A stretch of 64,000 nucleotides of DNA from Dromaius novaehollandiae (Eukaryota > Chordata > Aves > Casuariiformes > Dromaiidae), in contig NC_088111.1 in NCBI RefSeq assembly GCF_036370855.1, forward strand, positions 21,735,501 through 21,799,500, in the 5' to 3' direction. Under the pieces are notes generated by a model. The model was not told the DNA's origin. It searched no databases and saw only the letters and a list, made by a program, of their open reading frames with translations. Positions 13,642 through 22,129 of the stretch are shown one piece after another; position 1 is the stretch's first letter; each line of letters opens with the position of its first letter. Both the position numbers and the translations under genes were made by a program.

Positions 13642-13702
13642 TTATTTGAGTTTTAGCGGGTGAAAGATTCCCCTACCATGACCTTTGCTAACAACTGTAT
13701 TA
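13642..13702 (-). CDS. Candidate terminal exon of the CCDC81-like gene
   Basis: A pyrimidine-containing acceptor (CCTCTTTGCAG) precedes 13702. In one frame the segment reads NTVVSKGHGRGIFHPLKLK and then stops, with AATAAA just beyond. CCDC81 proteins end in a short basic tail after a cysteine-containing stretch, so position and style fit, but there is no strong similarity. Confidence 0.25.
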
Positions 13703-14180
13703 CTGCAAAGAGGACAGCACTGACAGCAACAGTGGGAGCTCCAGCACTAACATTCCCTCACTCGTCCCTAGAAGTGATAGCTCTTGGTTTTCGCCAGTCT
13801 TTAGGTCCAGTCAGTCTTCACTCTTTAGTAAGAATGTGTAGGATCCTCCTTTTGGACTCTGCTGAAGCATTCATATCTCATGCATCTAGTAACTTCTAAC
13901 ATCTTTCAGTTCGGTCCCAGAGCTGTATCTTCTCCCCAGAGCTAAGGAGTTAAAAAAAAAAAAAAGCTTCAGTTTTAAGTGCAGATATAAAGGCAGAGAA
14001 AATACTGGTACCAAATACAAGGTACCCAGTGTAACTAATCAGTCTTGAGTTTAGTCAGGCAGAAGCTGAGACCTTGGACTGAAAATTATCAAAGGACAGG
14101 GCAAGGGTTTTTTTATGTTGTTATAGTCAAAAAGGAAGTGTACATTCTCTGACTTGAGAAGGGAGAAAAAAAAACAGTGT

Positions 14181-14326
14181 TGTACATTGAAATCTTTATC
14201 TGAGTGCCCAGCACTCACCCTCCAGATGAAAAGGATGTCTGATTCAAGACCAGTGTACATTGAAATCTTTATCTGAGTGCCCAGCACTCACCCTCCAGAT
14301 GAAAAGGATGTCTGATTCAAGACCAG
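14181..14326. repeat. Perfect 73-bp tandem duplication
   Basis: Two identical 73-base units, 14181-14253 and 14254-14326, start TGTACATTGA and end TCAAGACCAG. No mismatch was seen, so the duplication is recent. On the minus strand each unit contains an ATCTGGAGGGTGAGTG stretch that resembles a splice donor, which would duplicate an exon edge downstream of the 14562-14461 exon. Confidence 0.95.
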
Positions 14327-14460
14327 ACTGAAAAGTCTGCTTCTGTCCATCCTGTGAGTGGTGTTAGCGAAAGACCCTCTTTCCCAAAGGGGCTGCTGGC
14401 AGTGAGAAAATGGTCATTGCAGGGGAAGGAGAAATACCACTCATATTTAGAGGTACCTAC

Positions 14461-14562
14461 CAGAGGAACTTCTTTTCATTCTTCCTCTGCTGATTCAGCT
14501 CAACTCTCTTTTGCCACTCTTCCCTCCGGGCTTTGTGTGTTTCTAAGACCTGGAGCATCTGC
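14461..14562 (-). CDS. Candidate coiled-coil exon of the CCDC81-like gene
   Basis: After an AG acceptor (GATACAG before 14562, or an alternative AG giving a start at 14558) the frame reads QMLQVLETHKARREEWQKR and continues with a polar QQRKNEKKFL end. It stops at a good donor, CTG|GTAGGT. Charged heptad-like residues match the coiled-coil half of CCDC81. The segment is free of stops and bounded by splice sites, so it is likely exonic. Membership in this gene rests on order and style. Confidence 0.55.
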
Positions 14563-15409
14563 CTGTATCGTGTGGAAAGCTGGCTACAGGAGCATGGAGG
14601 AAACTTACTTGTCACATGCTAGTTGTGAGCCTACCCCTTCCTTCCCCCAGGTACTGCACACACATGTGCCATTTGTACTCACAACTACTTTTGCTCAGGA
14701 CAAATTTTAGGCATTCTCTCTTGGCTTCAGATTGGCACATGGAGGGAGAGTCTAAACAAGGTTATTCCCAAATCATGAGAAATCAGAGGATGCTGTATCC
14801 AAACCCATGTCTGAGAGATTTGGAATGTTGACCACACAGGTGGGTCACTGTCACTAAACATTCCAGGACTTTGCTGGATCTGGCACACACTTACTCTTTT
14901 GGTAGACTCTCCAGCCTTTCTGCCTCTTTATTCTTCTCTTCTGTTACAAGTGAGAAGTGAGGAGTCATCCCATTTTTACGAACTGAGGGAAACAGTAAGC
15001 TTGACTGAACCCTTGGCTGGGTTGCGGCAGCCCCCTTTATCTGCAATGATATTAAAGGAAGATTTGGCCCTGGTTCTCACCTCGATCAGAAGCTCTGAAC
15101 ATTCAACAGCAGACAAGCCTATGACCACAAGACCTGTGCAGTCCTCCAGCCCATTTGGTCTGATCCTATTTCAGAAACCCCCGGTGTTAACAACAACGAT
15201 GTGTGTATATACATGTGTGTGTATACATATATATTTATTGACAGATTCTCCCTCGTAGCAGTGAGCAAGCACACATGAAAGACAACAGTCCCACACTTTG
15301 TTTTTCTTGAGGCAACAGTGCTATTGAGACTTGAAGATCTTCAAATCTCATCTCCCCTGGAGAAGATAACAATGTTAAGTCTTTCAATGCTCTAAAATGC
15401 TTCCAGTAC

Positions 15410-15547
15410 CTGCAGCCTTGGGAGCTCCTCTTTTTCTATCCTAGCTTAGTATGCTGCCCAGTTTACCCTTTCTTTCCTTTGCTTCTCTTCAGCAGACAGC
15501 AGGTGGAGATATCTTTGGTCCTTCTGAACAGATGGGAGGCCTGTTCC
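15410..15547 (-). CDS. Candidate exon of the CCDC81-like gene (QRxQR...EERRR-like region)
   Basis: A strong acceptor (TTGTCCTCCAG) precedes 15547. One frame gives VQKDQRYLHLLSAEEKQRK, which parallels the CCDC81 region with LQRAQRN and EERRRE. The exon may end at a GTAAAC donor (15467) or run to CTGCAG|GTACTG (15410). In the longer version an in-frame TAA appears. The phase does not match the preceding candidate exon, so either an exon is missing or the gene is further damaged. Confidence 0.45.
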
Positions 15548-16017
15548 CTGGAGGACAACAGAAATGCAACAGCATTCAGTATAACTCTTACCTGCTTGGG
15601 GAAGTTGGTTCTGGATGGAGGGAGACTTCTTTTTTAGTTCTCATCCTCTCTTCTGAACCTTTTTGTCAGCAGGGCTAACTTGTAGTGCCTACAAGAACTA
15701 TTATGGCTAATAATCTAAGTGATCAACTATCTAAGAAAAAAATCCCTGTTTGTTATCCCATAAAAGCCTAAAAGTTAACATTTATAGCATACGCAATGCC
15801 TAGAAAAAGTATTTGTAGAAGTTTCACAAGAATGTAGAAATGGAAACTACATGGTGAAAATATAGTCACTTGCATCTTTTAAACTAAGAACTAAAAGTAA
15901 TAGTTCAATATTAAAATAAACACAACAGAAGAGATCTTTTAAGATTATTATCCATATGACTATGCTCTTTCTGTAGTTAAATATGATAAAATAATGACAT
16001 CAATCCATATCATGTAC

Positions 16018-16128
16018 CTGTCTTGCACCCTTATGGACATTGCAAACTGAAAAAGCAGGTTTGCTTCTGCCTTGAGAAGTTGGTTTCTGCTTGATTCCAC
16101 CTGGGGATCAGCCCAGACATAGTTGTAG
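16018..16128 (-). CDS. Candidate exon of the CCDC81-like gene
   Basis: The 111-base segment enters and leaves in phase 2, matching the end of the 16802-16671 exon. Its frame runs from SYNYVWADPQVESSRNQLL to SIRVQDR and ends at a strong donor (GACAG|GTACATG). The acceptor is CAGCCAG, with an alternative four bases upstream. No stop occurs in that frame. I see no specific similarity to CCDC81 here. Confidence 0.5.
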
Positions 16129-16311
16129 CTGGCTGAAAGTAAACACCAGTTTGAGTTTGTATGAGCATAGAAAGAGTTTGTTCTCCATCCTGTGCTCACA
16201 AGCGCTGCACTTTCTTCTGCAGTATAAAGCAGTTGAAAAGAGTAGTTGGGTGTATTCTAATTTTGTTCAAATACAGGGAGATGGGGGTAGTTGGGTGGGA
16301 GACGGGAACTG

Positions 16312-16372
16312 AGAGAGCAAGAGAAAGAGAGCAAGAGTGAGAGAAAAAAGTGAGAGAAAGAGAGAGAGAAGT
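16312..16372. repeat. Purine-rich GA tract
   Basis: Degenerate GAGA and AGAAAGAG repeats, interrupted by single T or C bases. Confidence 0.75.
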
Positions 16373-16670
16373 CTGGGCTGTAACATTTTGGTGTTCCACA
16401 ACATTTCCAAAGTAAAGGTCAGTATGATTTACATTATAGCATAACCAGGTTCATTGAAATCTCAAGGAACTGAGTAAAAGACGCTTAATTGTGCAACAAA
16501 TATTTGCACCATGTTAGGTCGTTGGACTTGTCTCTGCAATTTTTCAGTGTTCCTACAGAAAGGGAAATATCTTTGATCGTTGTGCACAGGTAGGATGTCC
16601 AAGGGAAACATCTCACTCGCAGGTACCAGAACACAAGGTCAGCCCTCATCCATTTCTCCTACAGTCTCAC

Positions 16671-16802
16671 CTGGCAGAATGCTCTGATATGACATTCCCT
16701 TCATGCTCCTTTTCTGAGACTGTCTTTTCCACTCCACTTTCTTGGTGAGATTTTACAGATGCTTCTGCAGATTCTTCTCCAGCTGGTAGCTCAAGCTGAA
16801 AT
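16671..16802 (-). CDS. CCDC81-like exon, end of the HU2 region and linker
   Basis: The acceptor TCTTCTTCCCAG and donor GCCAG|GTGAGA bound a 132-base exon. It takes the two bases left by the previous exon to encode R, then FQLELPAGEES and an acidic, glutamate- and serine-rich linker. It continues the conserved FPR-F/I-E-L region of CCDC81. No stop in the expected frame. Confidence 0.8.
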
Positions 16803-17791
16803 CTGGGAAGAAGAGAACACCACTTTGAAGAAAGGGCACCATGTTCTTTTGCATCTTGCATTAATTGCCTTGTCAGAGAGATATTTTAAAGCTTCTGTGC
16901 AGACCATTACTTTCCAAGGCAGAATATATTATGTCCTTGAGGACCATGTTAGGAAACTAAATGATACAGTGAAGAACTGCAGTGCCTGGAAGATCAGAAG
17001 AGCCTCAGTCATTGTGTGCCAGTGATTCACTCTCCTTTTTCTCAGAAAGATCATTCTAACACAAATCCTACTTGCTGCTATTTGAGATATCTTTCATCTC
17101 TTACTCACAGTGTTCATGGAGAACAGACTAGTCTCTTTTGCTCTGATTTACAAAGTGCATTTTACTTTTCGGTCTTGCCCTCCAGCTCACTTGCAGACAC
17201 TCCCCAATTAATGTCAGGGCAACTGTAGAGAGTCAAAGCTATTTCCTAAGTCATTAAGCAGTCAGAGCACCAGGAGAGCATGGAGGCTGACAGAGGCCCA
17301 CTAGATGTGGACTTCTGTTTTGAGAAAAAAATCTCTCCTGCTTGTTTGCTGTGACATAAGAACATCAGAAATGTAGGACCTGTATGGATCTGATCTTTGA
17401 GATACCTTCTGAGAGATGTTTTTTCATGCAAGTACAGCACATTGGAAAGATTAGAAATTTTATTCCCCTATTTATTGATTTATTACAATCTTAACCAAAA
17501 GAAAAAAAAAGTAAAGAACTGAAACTTTATGGAAAGTGTGAAAATGATCCTGAAAAATGTAAAGCACAGACATTATTCTTTTCTTCAGACTATTTTTCTG
17601 TAATATACCAAATATTCACATCCCCAAACCACTAAGAACAAGCACAGAGTTAACTGAGAAGTGTTTGTCTGAAATGGTTGTTCTTGAGGAAATTCAGGAA
17701 TAGACAAGCCATGGCAAGACAGTGCTACTAAGCAAGAGCTGAGAAATGGCTAGCTTTGTCAGCTAAGAGCTACAATAGCAAAGATACTAAC

Positions 17792-17877
17792 CTGGGGAAC
17801 ATGATGACACCATCAGGATTCATCTCAAAGACTTCAGTTTCTGGGCTGAGAATGCCATAATTCTTTCCGTTTGGTGC
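17792..17877 (-). CDS. CCDC81-like exon, end of the second HU domain
   Basis: The acceptor TTGTTCAG and donor CCCCAG|GTTAGT bound 86 bases that read APNGKNYGILSPET and then VFEMNPDGVIMFPR. This corresponds to the human VLAFPR segment and the bird FSGRVxIFPEF segment. Phase 0 in and phase 2 out agree with both neighbours. Confidence 0.85.
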
Positions 17878-18530
17878 CTGAACAAGTGCACAGATTCATG
17901 AGAGGATTTCAAGGAAATTATCTTGTTCAGAAAGGCAGCAAACCTTTCTACTGCACAAAGGAGGAGCTGCCTTTCAGAAACCCCCTAACCAGATGTACTT
18001 TCATTAACATTAAGTTGTCATCTTAAAAAGCAGATGGTGCACAACAAAGAATTAATAATGAATAACAACACTAGCAGGCTTTTATCAAGAACAAGAATCA
18101 ACAGACTCAATCAGGAGACTATTTTTCACTAGTGGAAAAGTCAATGGAGGCAAGCACAAGGGAGGGTGTTTGATTACTCTTAGTTTTTGGCTGTTGGGCT
18201 TTGTTTCCTGGCTTCTTCTGATGTCTTAGACAGAAAGCAGATGGGTCTGATGTGCATGGAAGGTAGGAAAGTCTAATAGGAAGTATCATGGTCTACCATC
18301 CCTGTTCTTGTCTTTCCTTAAGTATTTGGGAAGGATACTGGACTAGAGATATCTTTTAAATAACACTGTATGACATCTATTTTTTTTCTATTTTGCTAAT
18401 AAAACAGAACATTAGACAAGAACTCTACAAAGAGCTGGCATTCTTGTAGATCAAGTCTAGCCCTAATGGCTTGACAGGTTGTGACAAGCCAATAGAAAGC
18501 AGTTCCTTAGTCCTCTGATAAAATTTGGAA

Positions 18531-18555
18531 AAAAACAAACAAACAAACAAAACAA
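18531..18555. repeat. (AAAC)n microsatellite
   Basis: Short CAAA repeat lying in the intron just downstream (minus sense) of the second HU-domain exon. Confidence 0.8.
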
Positions 18556-18601
18556 CAGCAAAATAAACCCTTTTAGTAGACTGGAAAAATGAAAAAAATA
18601 C

Positions 18602-18857
18602 AGTTAGAAGAGTTTGGACAAGATTTCCAGTCTTATCTAAAGTATGGAGAAAGTCAAGGTAAAATCTCGTTTTCACAACTTTTTGTCGTATGGAAAGAAT
18701 ACCAATGTCATTGAAGACAAAATCAGCATCTTTTCTGTTTGCTAGGGCCCAAGAAAATGACATTGCATCTCGTCTATACAACCTCGCACAACATCTCGAG
18801 GAATATTGGTGCTCCAGGCTATCTCTGAGTAGTTCAGAGGAACAATTTGTGTATTAC
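18602..18857 (-). CDS. CCDC81-like exon, second HU domain, with a 1-base frameshift
   Basis: The exon begins after TTTTTCTAG and completes the G codon left by the previous exon. It reads GNTQIVPLNYSEIAW, then RDVVRGCIDEMQ, then hits a stop at 18744-18742. The next frame carries FVFNDIGILSIRQKV and TRFYLDFL and leaves in phase 0 at ACT|GTATTT. The spacing between GCI and FVF is 53 bases where 54 are expected, so a single base is missing somewhere upstream of about 18742. The change is either inactivating or a consensus error. Confidence 0.85.
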
Positions 18858-19355
18858 CTAGAAAAAGCCAAAAGAGGAATTAAATTTCTTAGACAACAGT
18901 TTATCAGACTCGAAGAATGTGCCAGGAACTCCTAGATGCTGTCATTACACTGCTACAGAGCTGTATTTTTTAAGTCTCTGGTACTTCTCAGAAAGCTAGC
19001 TGATATAGTTCCTTTCTGGAACAAGTGTGGATCACTCCATGAACAGAGGTGCTATGTGGGCAGCTTACATACAGAAAAAGATCAAAAGGAAACTGATCAA
19101 TCTGGTATGAATACGAGATTTGATGACAAAGCAAGTAAGAAATCACTTCCCATGGCAGGGTGTAAAGTGCTATGCCTGCTTTGCATAACTGTGTTACTGT
19201 GCATACACTAATTATGCTCTGGGTTTGAAGAGTCGTAGCTATACCATGTCAAAAGCCTTCAGTGAAGAAGTAAAACTGAAGGACTGCAAAACAGTTGGAA
19301 GATTCCTTTGGTCACCCTTCCTCCTCCCCAGGACACTCAGAATTGAGCAACAAAT

Positions 19356-19868
19356 TGTCAGGACTCTGAGTGTACTGACAGGCCTAAATAGCCCTGAGCC
19401 TCCTCTGGAGCCTCAACAAACACCCTCTACCCATGGGTCCAGGAGCTCCATTTAAACTTAGGCCTGAGCATTCATTCCTTGCCTAAGCTATGTTGTAGGA
19501 GTACTAACCTCCAGGTTAGCCACAGCAGCTATCTCTGGCCATGAACCCTATTGAGCCTGACCTTGGTCCTGCATCATCACTATAGAACTTCCTAGCAGTC
19601 ACTGGACTGTGTCTGGCCCTGGCTACCCCCACTGGACTTGATCTTGACTTTAACCTGCAGATTGGCTTTTTTGTTTGACCATGGACCTGCCTCACAACCA
19701 TAACTTTCCTCATGATCTGGACTCTTGCTTGAATCTGGATGCCATTTCTGGGTCTGCCCTGCTCACCTCACTTGGTACTGTGAGGCTGAGCTCTGACTGG
19801 TGAGTTCTCTGCCCTGCCAGTCATGTTATCTCCCTCAGCTCCTGGTCCCATATGGAACAGCCAGTCAA
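19356..19868 (+). mobile_element. LTR-like repeat, copy 1 (intronic)
   Basis: Begins TGTCAGGA and contains the family landmarks CCATTTAAAC (TATA-like), TGAACCCTATTGAGCCTGACC, CATCACTATAGAACTTCC and TGATCTGGACTCTTG, ending near GGAACAGCCAGTCA. It shares this order with copies at 20072, 25935, 33225 (reversed) and 54885. It lies antisense within an intron of the CCDC81-like gene. Confidence 0.7.
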
Positions 19869-20071
19869 TCAATGCAGCTGGGACCCATTCTCTCAAAGAT
19901 AAGTTTCTTATGCCATGTCCCTTTCCCAATTCTCTGTCTTCACCCTCACTCTATGTCCCTTGAAATAGCCCACTAACAATTCACAGAAATTAAATCACTC
20001 TACAGCAAGTCCCTCCTGAGCCCAGAGCTTTGTATGGTGTGAGGACATATCTTGCTGGGAGGGGAGGCTGC

Positions 20072-20600
20072 TGTCAGGGTCTCAGGGCACTAATAGGCCT
20101 TAATGACCCTGATCAGTGTCAGCTGGGATCTCCAGCCACACCGCCTTCCCATGTGCCTGGGAGTGCATTTAAGCTCATCCTTCAGTTTTTACCCCCTGCC
20201 AGAGCTGTATCACAGGACTACTGCTCTCCAGCTATGCACAGCAATGGACCCTATTGATCCAGACCTTGACCTGTAAGCTGACTTCCTGGCTTGACTTTGG
20301 ACCCATCTCATCACTATAGAACTTCCCAGTGGTCACTGGACTATGACCCTACTTACCCTCACCATACCTGGCCCTGACCTGTAGGCTGAATTCCCAGCCT
20401 GACCTTGGACTTGCCTCATCATGATGAACTTTCCTCATGATCTGGACTCTTGGTTAAACCTGGATACCATCTCTAGGTCTGCCCTGCTCATCTTGCTTGG
20501 TTACTGTAGGGCTGGGCCATGGTTGGTGAGGCCCCTACTCTGCTGGCTGTGTTATCATGCTCAGCTCTCAATCCCTTAGGGAGCAGCCAGTCCTTGCTGC
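20072..20600 (+). mobile_element. LTR-like repeat, copy 2 (intronic)
   Basis: Starts TGTCAGGG and ends near GCTGCTCCCTGAAA. Between them is a TATA-like CATTTAAGCTC about 95 bases in, and an internal duplication of a unit reading GACCTG(T)A.GCTGA.TTCC. Same orientation as copy 1 and about 200 bases from it. The start TG, the 8-base inverted end shared with copy 3 and the multiple copies argue for a solo LTR family. I see no coding sequence. Confidence 0.7.
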
Positions 20601-21283
20601 TCCCTGAAACATGTCTCTGTGCTTTGTTGTGGTGCCAAGTCCTATCCCCAGGGAATGCCAGACTGATGCTGACATCACAGAGAAGATAGAGTCATCAGAA
20701 AGAAAGGAATCTTTCAGAGCACCAGCTCAGCTCTTGGTGCCTCTTTGGCATCATCAGTGCTGTACTGAGCTGCAGCGATGGCAACATTGATCAAAAATCT
20801 TAGGGGACGTGACCAGTTGATGGGCTTTTGGAAGGACTCTCACTTCCATCTCTGTTTCCAGTCTGTTTACAGCTGATTTTTAACTAGGAGGAGGCTTTGT
20901 AAGGCAGCACAAAGTCAGGTATTTGCCTTTACAATGTCAGGCATAATGTAAATATGGAACATTAATTCTATTTATGATTTATGAGACTAAATAGGTTCAA
21001 GAAGTTTTCCTAGGACAGCAGTCACCATACCCTTGAATAAGTGGAAATGATGAGGCGCTAGTATTTTAAAAGATGTCAAAGAAAGTCTAACTTTCTGCCT
21101 TACCACTACAAAATATTCCACCAGGAATTTTTTCTACACATTATCACTTAGTGGTCTATTTGAATAAGTTCTCAGGAATTTTTGAAGGAGTGCTATAGTT
21201 CTACTGATCACTTCCAAACAGATATTAGCATACCACCCAAAAACGTCACAAAGCAAAGACAAGGTTCTAATCTGTCTTCTTAC

Positions 21284-21452
21284 CAGAGATCTCTTCAGGA
21301 TGCTCACGAAGAACGTGTTTGAGACTGTAATTCTTTATGAAAAGCTTAGGAAACTGAAACTCAAGTTTCTCAACAATAATTTCCTTATTACCTCTAGCAC
21401 ATATGTGTTTCTTAGTGATGTAAAAAATCGCAAGCCTATATATTCTGACACC
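21284..21452 (-). CDS. CCDC81-like exon, first HU domain
   Basis: The acceptor is a textbook TTTGTCTGTTTTCAG and the donor is CTCTG|GTAAGA. The 169-base exon is open and reads GVRIYRLAIFYIT, then KEIIVEKLEFQFPKLF and HVLREHPEEIS. The same positions of CCDC81 have GV(Q/R)I and then the second half of the HU fold. P and G residues usually present after GVRI are replaced by Y/R and A/I, which suggests relaxed constraint. Phase 0 in, phase 1 out. Confidence 0.85.
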
Positions 21453-21897
21453 CTGAAAACAGACAAAGAAAAAACAGGAACAATCATCAATATTTTTAGA
21501 TGGGAAAATCTGGCCGATACCTTGCCAGAGCATGATGATGGTACTTTGTGACCTGCCTGCTCCCAATGGAGCACTTTGGAAAGCTTTAGAGAAGACCCCC
21601 CTTATTCCACAGATTTCCTTCTCCCTCCTTTATCACCCTCTGAGAACTTTATGGTGAAATAAAAAATGAACAGACATCACCAGCTAGGTAAGATCCAAGG
21701 GATTTTCAACAATTGGATAAACCCTTCAGAACATACCATGTTGTCTTTTGGTCTTTCCACTGTAACATTGAAGACTGAAGAAGCCCAGAAAGTGTCTAAC
21801 ACTTTCTTCTACTAAAGTTGGGAATTATTTGTTATCACAGGTGACAGAAGCCAGTGTCTGCTACCTTTATCAGTTGCTAAGTTGCTATGTGCCTTTG

Positions 21898-21966
21898 TGA
21901 TGCCTTTTTTGCCTTTTTTTTCTTTTTTTCTTTTTTTTCTTTTTTCTTTTTCTTTTTTTTTTTTTG
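21898..21966. repeat. Polypyrimidine T-rich tract
   Basis: Long T-runs broken by single C residues. On the minus strand this is an A-rich run between two exons of the CCDC81-like gene, possibly the tail of an old retroposon. Confidence 0.7.
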
Positions 21967-22067
21967 CTTCCAAAGAAGGAGAAGGTGAGTTGTAATCAAC
22001 AGCACGGGGGTGTTAGGTGTATGCAAACTATCAAAGTACAGTGGGAGGAATAGGATGCAAGCCCCAC

Positions 22068-22129
22068 CTTTTTCAGTGCCAGCTGTTGTTGAATGTAGTC
22101 AGACACTTTATCCCAAATGTCAACGATCT
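22068..22129 (-). CDS. CCDC81-like exon, start of the first HU domain
   Basis: The 62-base exon lies between TTACCTGTTTTCCAG and the donor AAAAAG|GTGGGG. After two bases of a split codon it reads IVDIWDKVSDYIQQQLALKK, the hallmark of CCDC81-family HU1 (human has SIIWGNVSEF at this place). It joins the next exon in phase 0 to give KKGVRI. The exon carrying the start codon was not found upstream. Confidence 0.88.

Larger units (their letters stand above)
13631..22129 (-). pseudogene. CCDC81-like HU-domain gene, spliced, probably a pseudogene
   Basis: Five consecutive exons (22129-22068, 21452-21284, 18857-18602, 17877-17792, 16802-16671) join in frame across GT-AG introns with matching phases. 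Together they follow the N-terminal half of CCDC81, a coiled-coil protein with two eukaryotic HU domains linked to centrosomes in human. Diagnostic phrases are IVDIWDKVSDYIQQQL and KGVRI in HU1, IVPLNY, RDVVRGCI and DIGILSIR with TRFYLDFL in HU2, then VIMFPRFQLE. The wording is closer to bird-type CCDC81-like proteins than to mammalian CCDC81, judged from memory. Candidate coiled-coil exons follow at 16128-16018, 15547-15410 and 14562-14461, with a possible end near 13642. A 1-base loss in the third exon breaks the frame. Conserved P and G residues after KGVRI are also lost. The first coding exon was not found. An assembly error instead of decay is possible. Confidence 0.8.

Noticed and set aside
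14950..15200. Open minus-strand frame with GLEDCTGLVVIGLSAVEC
   Set aside because: Long but without splice-bounded limits or recognisable family. It may be an old repeat, so I did not add it as an exon.
16759..17025. 88-codon plus-strand open frame
   Set aside because: It overlaps in antisense the 16802-16671 exon of the CCDC81-like gene and lacks its own support.
19356..20600. Two same-orientation LTR-like copies as the ends of one provirus
   Set aside because: Only about 200 bases separate them, with no primer-binding site, polypurine tract or coding sequence recognised. Two insertions or a tandem event is simpler.
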